A stretch of 64,000 nt of DNA from Bradyrhizobium sacchari (GTDB taxonomy: Bacteria > Pseudomonadota > Alphaproteobacteria > Rhizobiales > Xanthobacteraceae). The stretch's first letter is position 1. Each line of letters opens with the position of its first letter. Shown one piece after another: positions 41,618 through 51,318 of the stretch. The stretch spans positions 1 through 64,000 of the forward strand of contig NZ_LWIG01000066.1 of assembly GCF_002068095.1 (NCBI RefSeq). The letters are read 5' to 3'. The notes beneath the pieces were generated by a model. That model ran no database searches, was not told where the DNA came from, and saw only the letters and a list, made by a program, of their open reading frames with translations. Position numbers and translations under genes: made by a program.

Positions 41618-42868
41618 ATGCTTCGCCTGCAATCGGCACTCGGCATTTTCGCATTGCTGCTGATCGCCTTCGCGCTCGCAGAGAATCGCCGCGCGGTCTC
41701 GCTGCGCCAGGCGGCGATCGGCCTCGCCGTGACCTTCGTCACCGCGGTCGTGCTGCTGAAACTGCCGGTCGTCGCCCATGCCTTCGGCACCATCAACGAT
41801 GCGGTCGGCGCGATCTCGGCGGCCTCGCGCGCAGGCTCCGCCTTCGTGTTCGGCTATATCGGCGGCGGCACCCTGCCCTTCGACCTGAAGGTGCCCGGCG
41901 CGGACTTCATCCTGGCGTTCCAGGCGCTGCCGATCGTGCTGGTTATGAGCGTGCTGACGACGCTGCTGTTCTACTGGCGCGTGCTGCCGCCGATCGTGCG
42001 CGGCATGGCCTGGCTGCTGGAGCGGACGCTCGGCGTCGGCGGCGCGGTCGGGCTCTCGACCGCCGCCAACATCTTCCTCGGCATGGTCGAGGCGCCGCTG
42101 TTCGTGCGGCCGTATCTGGCGCAGATGACCCGCAGCGAATTGTTCCTGGTCATGACCGGCGGCATGGCCGGCATCGCCGGCACCGTGCTGGTGCTCTATG
42201 CGACGCTCCTTGCTCCTCTTATTCCTGATGCGGCCGCGCATTTCGTCATCGCTTCCGTGCTGGGCGCGCCGGCCGCGATCCTCGTCAGCCTGATCATGGT
42301 GCCGGAGACCTCGGACAAGCGCACCGGCGGCGCGCTGGAGGATCCGGAGATGGAGGTCGCGAGCACGATGGATGCGATCGTGAAAGGCACGAGCGCGGGG
42401 CTCGAGCTGTTGCTCAACATCGTCGCGATGCTCCTCGTGCTCGTGGCGCTGGTCTACCTCGTCAACGCCATCCTCGGCCTCTTGCCAAACATCGGCGGCG
42501 CCGCGATCTCGCTGCAGCGCCTGCTGGGCCTTGTCATGGCGCCGGTGTGCTGGCTGATGGGTTTGCCGTGGGACCAGGCGGTAACGGCCGGCAGCCTGAT
42601 GGGCACCAAGACCGTGCTCAATGAGCTGATCGCCTATGTCGACTTCTCGAAACTGCCGCCCGATACGCTCGATCCACGCTCGCGCCTGATCATGCTCTAC
42701 GCGATGTGCGGCTTCGCCAACTTCGCCAGCCTCGGCATCATGATCGGCGGGCTGGGTGTGATGGCGCCGGAGCGGCGCGAGGAGATCAACGCGCTCGGGC
42801 TGAAGTCGATCGTATCGGGGACGCTGACGACGTGCCTGATGGGGGCGGTGGTGGGGGTGCTGAGTTAG
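41618..42868 (+). CDS. Concentrative nucleoside transporter (CNT/NupC family)
   Basis: 416 residues from ATG 41618. Landmarks are SAFVFGYIGGG, ALPIVLVMSVLTTLLFYW, STAANIFLGMVEAPLFVRPY with the conserved Glu, MTGGMAGIAGTVLVLY and GTKTVLNELIAY. These are the nucleoside and cation binding stretches of CNT carriers. It should take up nucleosides with H+ or Na+ at the inner membrane, feeding salvage (gpt is 10 kb away). It is divergent from the MFS exporter gene. Confidence 0.92.
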   Translation: MLRLQSALGIFALLLIAFALAENRRAVSLRQAAIGLAVTFVTAVVLLKLPVVAHAFGTINDAVGAISAASRAGSAFVFGYIGGGTLPFDLKVPGADFILAFQALPIVLVMSVLTTLLFYWRVLPPIVRGMAWLLERTLGVGGAVGLSTAANIFLGMVEAPLFVRPYLAQMTRSELFLVMTGGMAGIAGTVLVLYATLLAPLIPDAAAHFVIASVLGAPAAILVSLIMVPETSDKRTGGALEDPEMEVASTMDAIVKGTSAGLELLLNIVAMLLVLVALVYLVNAILGLLPNIGGAAISLQRLLGLVMAPVCWLMGLPWDQAVTAGSLMGTKTVLNELIAYVDFSKLPPDTLDPRSRLIMLYAMCGFANFASLGIMIGGLGVMAPERREEINALGLKSIVSGTLTTCLMGAVVGVLS

Positions 42869-42879
42869 CTCTCTCCACC

Positions 42880-42968
42880 CGTCATTGCGAGCGAAGCGAA
42901 GCAATCCGGAAATGCGTCCCACGGAGATAGTCCGGATTGCTTCGTCGCAAGAGCTCCTCGCAATGACG
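42880..42968. repeat. Palindromic repeat family A, copy 6
   Basis: CGTCATTGCGAGCGAAGCG left arm, GTCCGGATTGCTTCGTCGC with CTCCTCGCAATGACG right arm; the paired change CCAG to CCGG with CTGG to CCGG keeps the stem intact, which indicates selection for pairing. It lies between convergent transporter and cupin genes. Confidence 0.9.
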
Positions 42969-43002
42969 AGTTGAGAGACCGGCGCGCTCTTTCCGCAGCC
43001 CC

Positions 43003-43530
43003 TTACGCCTTCAACTCCACCGTCTTGAACTCCGCCGGCAGGATCACCTCCAGCAGCTCCACATCGTCCGAATAATCCAGGATCATGTGCTTGATCTTCG
43101 GGGGCTGGGTCCAGGCGCTGCCTTGCTTCATCAAGGTCTCGCCCTGCCCGTCCATGTAGGTCTTCACCCAGCCTTTGAGCACATAGACCATCTGGAATTC
43201 GACGTCGTGGAAGTGCAGCTTCGAGACCTCCGCCGGATCGCAGGGGCCTTGCAGGCGTATCACGTGCGCCTGCGCCAGGCCATGGGTCGCAGCGGCAATG
43301 CCGAGGTCGCGGTATTTTGCGTAGGCACGCAGGCCGTCGGCCTTGAAGTCTTCTTCGCGATGATGGCTGATCGCGATGCGCTGCCTGGGGCGCGCCGGCT
43401 TCTTCGGTGCGGCCGCGCGCGCCTTTGTCTTCACCGCCTTGCGCGCCGAGGATCGCGCCGCCGCCTTGGTGCCGCTCCGCTTCTTGACCGCGGTCTTGGT
43501 TGCGGGTCTTGATGCCTTTTGCCTGGCCAT
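43003..43530 (-). CDS. Cupin-domain protein with a histone-H1-like basic N-terminus
   Basis: 175 residues. Residues 1-51 are almost only Lys, Ala, Arg, Thr, Ser and Pro (for example KKRSGTKAAARSSARKAV), like the tails of bacterial histone-H1-like proteins. Residues 65-175 form a small cupin: SKLHFHDVEFQMVYVLKGWV supplies His-x-His and Glu metal ligands, and PPKIKHMILDYSDDVELLEV the second motif. The tail may bind DNA or another polyanion. No target is evident. It stands alone, convergent with the CNT gene. Confidence 0.8.
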   Translation of the reverse strand: MARQKASRPATKTAVKKRSGTKAAARSSARKAVKTKARAAAPKKPARPRQRIAISHHREEDFKADGLRAYAKYRDLGIAAATHGLAQAHVIRLQGPCDPAEVSKLHFHDVEFQMVYVLKGWVKTYMDGQGETLMKQGSAWTQPPKIKHMILDYSDDVELLEVILPAEFKTVELKA

Positions 43531-43743
43531 TGTCTGTCTCCCTGATCTGAGCCGCGCCCGCCGGACGGGGACAACCCAACGGTAGATTAGCCAGTCCTGG
43601 ACCGGGCAGCAATTGCGGGCCAGTCAACGCGATGACCACAACCGCTCGTAGCTTGCCCGAAGCTGTCGTCACGAACGGCCGTCGTCTCGTATTCGCGCCC
43701 TCGCCGACTTAATCTCCCATAAGAGATTCTGGGGGATTGATTG

Positions 43744-45870
43744 ATGAGCAACAGCGTAGGTCAGCGTGCATTTCACAATGCCCGGCTTCAAAAGCGACAG
43801 AAAGCCGAAGTGCTGCCATTGCTCGGGCTGGCCCTCCAGCTGCACAAGCAAGGGCTTCTCTCCGAGGCCCGGGCCGGCTACCGCCAGGTCTTGCAGCTTG
43901 CGCCCAACCAGTTCATCGCGCTGCATATGCTCGGCAGTCTGGAGTCTGATGCCAAGAACTATCAGGAAGCCGAAATTCTGCTGAGCCGGGCGGTTGCCGT
44001 GGATCCGCAATCTGCCGATGCTCACATGAGCCGGGGCATCGCACTGAACAAGCTGCGACGTCACGACGAGGCCCGCGAGAGCTATCGAAGGGCCCTCGCC
44101 CTGCGCCCCAACTTCGCCGTAGCCCTGTCCAATCTCGGCAACGCGAGCGTGACCCTCGATCTTCAGCAAGCGCTCGATTGCTACGACAAGGCGCTCGCAA
44201 TCGACGGAAAACTTGCCGAAGCCCACAATGGCCGGGGTTGGGTGCTCTGCCGTCTGCGCAATTACGACGAGGCCATCGCAAGCCTGAACCGCGCGCTGTC
44301 GATCAAGCCCGACTATGCCTCGGCGCTGGCGAACCGCGCCATCGCATTGCAGGAACTTCTGCGATTTGACGACGCCATGGCGGATTGCAATCGGGCAATC
44401 GCCCTGGCGCCCGACGAGATGAACGGGTGGCTCGGGCGCGCCTGTGTCTGGCTCCAGATCCCGCAAATCGCCGAAGCATTGAAGGATAGTGAGAGAGCTA
44501 TCGCGCTCGATCCCGATGCCGCTCAAGCTCATTTGGTCCGGGGCATTTGTCTCTCCGCACTTGGGCGGGTCGACGAAGCCCTGGCCAGTTACGACAGAGC
44601 GCTCGAGATCGAGCCTGACTTCCCAGGCGCCATCTCCAACAAGATATTCACGCTCGATTTCGCGGCCGATGCCAGCGTCGAGCAGCATCAGCAGGCGCGG
44701 CAGGTCTGGTGGGAGCGGATCGGCAAGACGTTCGCTTCACGAGCGGTGGAAGCGTACGATAACAGCCGCGATCCGGATCGCCCACTGGTGCTCGGCTATG
44801 TCTCGGCGGACTTCAACGCGCATTCGGCCGCGTTCATATTCAAGCCGGTCCTGCAATACCACGACCGGACACAGTTTGAGGTCGTGTGCTACTCCTGTTC
44901 GTCGAAAGAAGATCCGGCGACCGCCGAATTCCGAAAGATCGCCGATCGCTGGCGCGATGCCTCGCAATGGAACGACGATCGCCTCGATGCCGAGATCCGC
45001 GCCGATGGCATCGATATCCTGATCGATCTGTCCGGCCACACCAAGGGAAACCGCCTCAGCGTATTTGCACGCAAGCCGGCGCCGATCCAGGCCCATGGCT
45101 GGGGTCACGGCACCGGCACCGGGCTGCCGACGATCGATTATCTGTTCTCGGACCCGGTCGCGATTCCTCCCGCGGTCCGGCATCTGTTTGCGGAAACGAT
45201 CGTCGATCTGCCGTGCTTTGTGACGCTGGAGCCACTGCCGATCGAGCTTGCGCAGACGTCAACGCCGGCGATCTCGAACGGCTTCGTCACATTCGGTGTC
45301 TTCAACCGCATCAGCAAGATTTCGGACCAGGCCGCGAAAGCCTGGTCCCGGATTCTCGAGCGGGTGCCGGGGTCGCGACTGCTGATCAAGGATGTTGCGC
45401 TGGACGATCAACTGGTCCGCGACAATCTGCTGGCGCGGCTTGCAGCTTGCGGCGTGCCGGCCGAACGCGTCGATCTGCTCGGAACCACCTTGCGCATCGA
45501 TCATCTGGCAGCGTTCAATCGCGTCGATATTGCCCTCGACCCGTTCCCGCAGAATGGCGGCGTCAGCACTTTGGAAGCCTTGCAGATGGGCGTGCCGGTG
45601 GTGGCCAAGCTCGGGCAGAGCCTGCCCAGCCGTGCCGCCGGCTCCATCCTTACCGCGCTTGGCCTGCCGGACTGGGTGACGGACAGCGAGGAGGCCTATG
45701 TCGACATCGCGGTGAGCCGTGCGGCTGAGCTCGGCGACCTCGACGAGTTGCGCCACGCACTGCCCGGACAGGTGCGCGCTGCGGCCGCCTGCAACCCGGT
45801 CGCCTACGCGCAAGCGGTGGACGAGGCCTATCGCGCGATGTGGAAGCGCTATTGCAGCAGCGGCGCTTGA
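43744..45870 (+). CDS. TPR / GT41 protein (O-GlcNAc transferase, SPINDLY family)
   Basis: 708 residues from ATG 43744 (a TTG lies one codon earlier). Residues 25-300 hold about eight TPR repeats (motifs such as AYHNGRGW-like and DEAIASLNRALSIKPDYA). Residues 345-700 form the GT41 domain: LGYVSADFNAHSAAFIFKPV with the catalytic-site His, HTKGNRLSVFARKPAPIQ, LFNRISKI-type VFNRISKI, SRLLIKDVAL with the UDP-binding Lys, and LDPFPQNGGVSTLEALQMGV. It should glycosylate proteins in the cytoplasm, with the TPRs choosing substrates. Such bacterial OGT homologues are poorly understood. Confidence 0.9.
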   Translation: MSNSVGQRAFHNARLQKRQKAEVLPLLGLALQLHKQGLLSEARAGYRQVLQLAPNQFIALHMLGSLESDAKNYQEAEILLSRAVAVDPQSADAHMSRGIALNKLRRHDEARESYRRALALRPNFAVALSNLGNASVTLDLQQALDCYDKALAIDGKLAEAHNGRGWVLCRLRNYDEAIASLNRALSIKPDYASALANRAIALQELLRFDDAMADCNRAIALAPDEMNGWLGRACVWLQIPQIAEALKDSERAIALDPDAAQAHLVRGICLSALGRVDEALASYDRALEIEPDFPGAISNKIFTLDFAADASVEQHQQARQVWWERIGKTFASRAVEAYDNSRDPDRPLVLGYVSADFNAHSAAFIFKPVLQYHDRTQFEVVCYSCSSKEDPATAEFRKIADRWRDASQWNDDRLDAEIRADGIDILIDLSGHTKGNRLSVFARKPAPIQAHGWGHGTGTGLPTIDYLFSDPVAIPPAVRHLFAETIVDLPCFVTLEPLPIELAQTSTPAISNGFVTFGVFNRISKISDQAAKAWSRILERVPGSRLLIKDVALDDQLVRDNLLARLAACGVPAERVDLLGTTLRIDHLAAFNRVDIALDPFPQNGGVSTLEALQMGVPVVAKLGQSLPSRAAGSILTALGLPDWVTDSEEAYVDIAVSRAAELGDLDELRHALPGQVRAAAACNPVAYAQAVDEAYRAMWKRYCSSGA

Positions 45871-45908
45871 TGACCCTCAGGCACCGGTCGAGCAGATAGC
45901 GCGTTCAC

Positions 45909-46034
45909 AGGGTTGGGCAAAGCGGCTTGTCCGCCATAGCTCGAAGAGCGACGCCGGATGCGTGCCCACCATCGCCAGCTGCGATCGCGGTGGGATGGTG
46001 GGTACGGCGCGAAGAGCGCGCCTTTGCCCACCCT
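45909..46034. repeat. Palindromic repeat family F
   Basis: Outer arms AGGGTTGGGCAAAG (45909) and CTTTGCCCACCCT (46022-46034) are inverted repeats with one bulge. Inner arms GTGCCCACCATC and GATGGTGGGTAC flank the centre near 45985. The CCGCCATAGCTCGAAGAGCG segment is like a widespread Bradyrhizobium intergenic element. It separates the convergent GT41 and usg genes. Confidence 0.75.
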
Positions 46035-46067
46035 GCGAGGCTGGTGCGACGAGATCGGGGCTCGCCC

Positions 46068-46355
46068 TCAATGCAGCCGGAACACGCCGTCGACGGCGCG
46101 CAGCTCGGCGGGCTTGATCAGCTTGGAATGGGCGACCGTCACCGAGAACAAGGGACCGTCGAGCTTCTCCTGCCAGAAGGCCAGAAAGTCGGTCAGCGCG
46201 GGAAATTTCGGAAACATGTCGTAGTTCTGCCAGACATAGGTCTGGAGCAGCGAGGGATGATCCGGCATCCGGTAGAGAATTTGTGCCGTCGTCAGCCCGT
46301 AGCCCAGCATCTGTTTCCGGAAGTCCTCGGAAACGCCCCCAACCCGCAGTCCCAT
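46068..46355 (-). CDS. usg: Usg family protein
   Basis: 95 residues from ATG 46355, preceded by a strong AAAGGAGG site. MLGYGLTTAQILYRMPDHPS, LLQTYVWQNYDMFPKFP and LFSVTVAHSKLIKPAE match the Usg family of alphaproteobacteria, often linked to tryptophan genes. The function is unknown. The longer upstream frame is rejected because of the RBS and family length. Confidence 0.88.
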   Translation of the reverse strand: MGLRVGGVSEDFRKQMLGYGLTTAQILYRMPDHPSLLQTYVWQNYDMFPKFPALTDFLAFWQEKLDGPLFSVTVAHSKLIKPAELRAVDGVFRLH

Positions 46356-46644
46356 GCCAACCTCCTTTGCAGGAGCGCATTCTGGGGGTGGCTTTCCGGT
46401 ACGCTGCTTACGAGCCACCCGGTGGAGATGCGCTCACATGAGAGAAATGTGACGCAAACTGACAACCCATCTCAAGCTCAAAAGTTTAACAAGCTGTTGA
46501 AATTCAATGCGTTAGCAGCAGACATGCCCCCGTGCTAATACGGTCCCCGAGGGAGCCTCGAAGCGGTCTCCAAGGCTGGTTAACGATGGGAAAGAGATTC
46601 TGGCAGTCCCCGCTTCCGGGTGCTGATTTTTCTGCTAGAAGCCC
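46356..46644. other. Intergenic region upstream of groESL, no gene seen
   Basis: About 290 bases between usg and the groESL promoter. It is AT-richer than average, with CTGTTGAAATTCAATGCG around 46495-46512. No short gene, repeat or RNA is evident. Confidence 0.4.
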
Positions 46645-46713
46645 TTGCCCCCGCAAAATTCCTGTCCTATTTCAATCTCGCTCGTGCTAGCACTCACGGG
46701 CATCGACTGCTAA
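46645..46713 (+). promoter_or_regulatory. groESL promoter and CIRCE operator (HrcA site)
   Basis: A -35-like TTGCCC (46645-46650) and a -10-like TATTTC (46668-46673) are 17 bases apart. A CIRCE inverted repeat follows: CTAGCACTC (46687-46695), nine bases, GACTGCTAA (46705-46713), with one change per arm from the consensus TTAGCACTC / GAGTGCTAA. HrcA should bind here and repress under normal conditions, releasing on heat or folding stress. The leader to groES is about 45 bases from the end of CIRCE. Confidence 0.88.
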
Positions 46714-46756
46714 CAATTCAAAATCCTCAACTCGTGCAAATGTTTAGGAGGACTGC

Positions 46757-47071
46757 ATGAAATTCCGTCCGCTTCACGACCGCGTCGTGGTCAAGCGCAT
46801 CGACGCAGAAGAGAAGACCGCTGGCGGCATCATCATTCCCGACACTGCCAAGGAAAAGCCCTCCCAGGGCGAAGTCGTCGCCGTTGGCCCCGGTGGCCGC
46901 GACGAGGCCGGCAAGCTGATCCCGATCGACCTGAAGGTCGGCGACCGCGTGCTGTTCGGCAAGTGGTCCGGCACCGAAGTCAAGATCGACGGCCAGGACC
47001 TGCTGATCATGAAGGAGAGCGACGTGATGGGCGTTCTCGAAGTCAGCGAGTCCAAGAAGAAGGCGGCTTAA
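46757..47071 (+). CDS. groES: Co-chaperonin GroES
   Basis: 104 residues. MKFRPLHDRVVVKRIDAEEK, GGIIIPDTAKEKP (mobile loop) and GPGGRDEAGKLIP are standard GroES sequence. TAGGAGGA precedes the start. It caps GroEL during folding in the cytosol. It is the first gene of the HrcA/CIRCE-type groESL operon; Bradyrhizobium genomes usually have several groESL copies under different control. Confidence 0.98.
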   Translation: MKFRPLHDRVVVKRIDAEEKTAGGIIIPDTAKEKPSQGEVVAVGPGGRDEAGKLIPIDLKVGDRVLFGKWSGTEVKIDGQDLLIMKESDVMGVLEVSESKKKAA

Positions 47072-47119
47072 GAGCCCCTCTCCTCCCTCCAGTCAAACAT
47101 CATCCAAGGAAAATTCGAG

Positions 47120-48760
<1,641 letters not shown>

Positions 48761-48790
48761 TCCAGCCGTTCAGGCACGATGCGAATGCGA

Positions 48791-48824
48791 AACCCCGGCA
48801 GCGATGCCGGGGTTTTTGTTTTTG
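48791..48824 (+). terminator. Rho-independent terminator of groESL
   Basis: Perfect 9-bp stem AACCCCGGC / GCCGGGGTT (48791-48799 and 48806-48814) with a six-base loop, followed by TTTTTGTTTTTG. It starts 30 bases after the groEL stop. Confidence 0.95.
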
Positions 48825-48851
48825 AATGATACACGCAAAAGTAGTAAATGC

Positions 48852-48893
48852 GGTCATTCCGGGGCGCGACGAAGTCGCGAGCCCGGAATCCAT
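48852..48893. repeat. Palindromic repeat family B, copy 4, left arm
   Basis: GGTCATTCCGGGGCGCGACG with inner GCGACGAAGTCGC palindrome and CGAGCCCGGAATCCAT. It pairs with the arm at 49210-49249; a GIY-YIG gene lies between the arms. Confidence 0.85.
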
Positions 48894-48907
48894 TTCACCG
48901 CTTGCTC

Positions 48908-49195
48908 ATGGTGTATTACGTCTACCTCCTCGCCAGCAAAAAATACGGCACGCTCTATCTCGGCGTAACGAACGACATCGTGCGGCGCATCCACGAGCAT
49001 AAGACCAAGGTCGTTGCCGGGTTTAGCAAACGGTATTCCGTCGACAGGCTTGTCTGGTTCGAGATCTACGACGATCCTATCACCGCAATCACCCGCGAGA
49101 AGGAATTGAAGAAGTGGCGGCGACAATGGAAGGTCCGGCTTATTGAGGAGAAGAATCCTCAGTGGATCGACCTCTCTCCACAAATTGCGAGCTGA
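48908..49195 (+). CDS. GIY-YIG nuclease-like protein (UPF0213/COG2827 type)
   Basis: 95 residues from ATG 48908. YYVYLLASKKYGTLYLGVTN carries the first GIY-YIG strand motifs in the form VYLLAS / LYLGVTN, followed by DIVRRIHEHK (Arg helix) and REKELKKWRRQWK with the Glu of the nuclease core. These single-domain proteins are common and often multicopy in Bradyrhizobium; targets are unknown. The gene starts 15 bases after one arm of a family B palindrome and ends 15 bases before the other. Confidence 0.88.
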   Translation: MVYYVYLLASKKYGTLYLGVTNDIVRRIHEHKTKVVAGFSKRYSVDRLVWFEIYDDPITAITREKELKKWRRQWKVRLIEEKNPQWIDLSPQIAS

Positions 49196-49209
49196 GCTTG
49201 CAGATTAAC

Positions 49210-49249
49210 GGATTCCGGGCTCAGCGCTTCGCGCTGCCCCGGAATGACC
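49210..49249. repeat. Palindromic repeat family B, copy 4, right arm
   Basis: GGATTCCGGGCTCAGCGCTT with inner AGCGCTTCGCGCT palindrome and GCCCCGGAATGACC. It is the inverted counterpart of 48852-48893. Confidence 0.85.
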
Positions 49250-49264
49250 GGCGAGAAGGCCCCC

Positions 49265-50008
49265 TCATTCCACCTTGCCCAGCCGCTCGATGTGCGGCTC
49301 GCCGTTCTCGTCGAGCGACCAGAAGATCCGCGTCACCTTGCCGATCAGATTGTCCATCGGGATGAAGCCCATCGCGCTCATCATGCGGCTGTCGGTGGAA
49401 TTGTCGCGGTTGTCGCCGAGCACGAAGAAATGTCCCGGCGGCACCGTGTAGACGTTGGTGTTGTCGAGGAAGCCATTGTCGACGCAGTCGTAGGTCACAT
49501 AGCTCGCTCCGTTCGGCAGCGTCTCATGCCAGCGCTTGACCTTGGTCTCGGCAGTCCCGCAGGCGGAGGCGGAAAACGCCTCGTTCAGCGCCACGCGCGT
49601 CACCGGACGGTCGTTGAGGACGAGCTGCCCTGCCCGCATCTGCACGCGGTCGCCCGGCAGCCCGACCACGCGCTTGACGTAGTCGACCGAATTGTCCTTT
49701 GGCGTGCGAAACACGACGATGTCGCCGTATTCGGGGTCGGCGGCAAAGAAGCGGCCCGAGATCCAGGACGGCGCGACGGGGAAGGAATAGCGGCCGTAGC
49801 CATAGGCGTATTTGGCGGCGAAGACGTAGTCGCCGACCACCAGGGTCGGCCTCATCGAGCCGGACGGGATGTTGAACGGCTGGTACAGGAAGAAGCGAAC
49901 CAGGAACGGCGGCGACCACAGTACCGGGATCAGCAGGATCAGAACGACGATCGCCTTCCATTCGCTGGATCGCACCGAGGGACGGATGGTGTCCTGAAAC
50001 GTGCTCAT
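49265..50008 (-). CDS. lepB: Signal peptidase I
   Basis: 247 residues from ATG 50008. One membrane helix (about 18-40) is followed by FNIPSGSMRPTL with nucleophile Ser51, YVKRVVGLPGD with general-base Lys112, and FFVLGDNRDNSTDSR, the box E motif. It removes signal peptides of exported proteins at the outer face of the inner membrane. The open frame upstream of 50008 is not family-like. It is downstream of the slipin gene on the same strand. Confidence 0.95.
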   Translation of the reverse strand: MSTFQDTIRPSVRSSEWKAIVVLILLIPVLWSPPFLVRFFLYQPFNIPSGSMRPTLVVGDYVFAAKYAYGYGRYSFPVAPSWISGRFFAADPEYGDIVVFRTPKDNSVDYVKRVVGLPGDRVQMRAGQLVLNDRPVTRVALNEAFSASACGTAETKVKRWHETLPNGASYVTYDCVDNGFLDNTNVYTVPPGHFFVLGDNRDNSTDSRMMSAMGFIPMDNLIGKVTRIFWSLDENGEPHIERLGKVE

Positions 50009-50137
50009 GCGCCTGCCCTGATCAACTGTCGCGAGATTACGCAACCTGTGCGCGCGTGCAATCCCCTGCGAACCTGCAAATTGGTCGCGCGCCGTGCGGA
50101 CTGCGTTCACCGCAGGGCGATGCCAATACCAGATGTG

Positions 50138-50161
50138 AAGGGCCGCCCGTGGGCGGCCCTT
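50138..50161. terminator. Hairpin terminator between slipin and lepB
   Basis: A perfect 11-bp stem AAGGGCCGCCC / GGGCGGCCCTT with a two-base loop lies just after the slipin stop (minus strand). A CTGTTT run follows on the plus strand only, so the direction is ambiguous. Confidence 0.75.
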
Positions 50162-50166
50162 CTGTT

Positions 50167-51318
50167 TCACGCGCTCTCGGGCGCCTTCAGGCGCACGAGC
50201 CGGGTCAGGAGGGCATCGAGGCCCTGGCCGTCACCGGCGTGGAGGTCGATGCGGCCAACCTTCTCGACCAGCCGCTCCAGCGACTCCAGCTCCTTGAGCC
50301 GCAGCAGCAAGGGGTTCTCCTCCATCAGGCGGGCGGTGTTCAGGAGCGAACGCGTTGCCGCGGTCTCCTCCTGCCGGCGGATCAGGTTCGCCTTCGCGAC
50401 CCGCTCCGCCTCCACCACCTTGTTCACCAGCTCCCGGATCTCGCCGGGCAGGATCACGTCCTTGACGCCGAGTTCGGTCACCTCGGCACCGGACTCCGCG
50501 ACGCGTGCGCGCACATAGTCGCGCAGCTCCGCATCCAGCGCCGCCTTTGCAGACAGCACCTCGTCCAGCGTCCGGCCCGCCACCGCCTCGCGGATCGCGA
50601 ACTGCACCAGGCGGTACAGCCACGCATCCACGTCGGGCACGGTCGCAACCGTGCGCTCAGGATCGACCACCTTACGGAACGCCGTCAGCGTCACCCGCAG
50701 CGCGATGCGATCCTTGGTCAGCATTTCCTGCGCGGTGATCTCGACCGCCTGGGGCCGCAGGTCGAGGCGCTTCACCTCGATCTTGCGGCCGACGGTCCAG
50801 AAGGCGTGCCGGCCCGGCGTGAGCCGCTCCACGAGCCGGCCCTCGACATAGAGCAGGCCCGCCTCGTGGTTCTCGACCACGGTCTCCGAGGTCACGGCCG
50901 AGCGGTTGCGCTCGATCATGGCCAGATGCCGCGCGCTGACCTTGGGATCGCTCGACACATCGATGCGCTCGACATCGATGCTCGTTGCGACCTTCCAGTA
51001 GACGCGCACCTGCCAGGGCGTCATGAGATGCACAGGCCGGCCGTCGAGGCTGACGATGGCGACGTCGTCCGCCCCGGTCTCGACCGCCTCGAACAGCTCG
51101 GCGGCAAGATCGGGCCGCGCGGCCTTCAGCACCGCGTAGCGCTCCGCAGGAAATTCGCTGCGGACCACGTCGAGCACTTCAGCCTTCAGCTCGTGCAGGG
51201 GATCGAACAGCCGGTGCTTGCCGGGCGCGAGCACGCGCACGAGCCGCCCGTTGCGCATCAGCAACGCACGCTCGCCATCCTTCACCGTCACGTTCAGCAT
51301 CAGCAAATGCCGGCTCAT
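50167..51318 (-). CDS. Slipin (SPFH/band 7 stomatin-like protein)
   Basis: 383 residues from ATG 51318. The SPFH core spans about 130-310, with KVSARHLAMIERNRSAV, FRKVVDPERTVATV, IREAVAGRTLDEVLSAKA and GVKDVILPGEIRELVNKVVE, followed by the usual EAERVAKANLIRRQEETAA helix. There is no obvious N-terminal membrane hairpin; the N-terminal 120 residues resemble the slipins found with RNA-repair loci. Two tRNA-like sequences lie 330 bases upstream on the same strand. The role may be as a membrane scaffold or, from context seen in other bacteria, in RNA repair (inference). Confidence 0.82.
   Translation of the reverse strand: MSRHLLMLNVTVKDGERALLMRNGRLVRVLAPGKHRLFDPLHELKAEVLDVVRSEFPAERYAVLKAARPDLAAELFEAVETGADDVAIVSLDGRPVHLMTPWQVRVYWKVATSIDVERIDVSSDPKVSARHLAMIERNRSAVTSETVVENHEAGLLYVEGRLVERLTPGRHAFWTVGRKIEVKRLDLRPQAVEITAQEMLTKDRIALRVTLTAFRKVVDPERTVATVPDVDAWLYRLVQFAIREAVAGRTLDEVLSAKAALDAELRDYVRARVAESGAEVTELGVKDVILPGEIRELVNKVVEAERVAKANLIRRQEETAATRSLLNTARLMEENPLLLRLKELESLERLVEKVGRIDLHAGDGQGLDALLTRLVRLKAPESA

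Noticed and set aside
41534..43672. Minus-strand open frame of about 710 codons
   Set aside because: It runs antisense through the CNT transporter and out of frame through the cupin gene and a repeat.
49244..50518. Plus-strand open frame over lepB and slipin
   Set aside because: Antisense to two genes with complete catalytic or family motifs.
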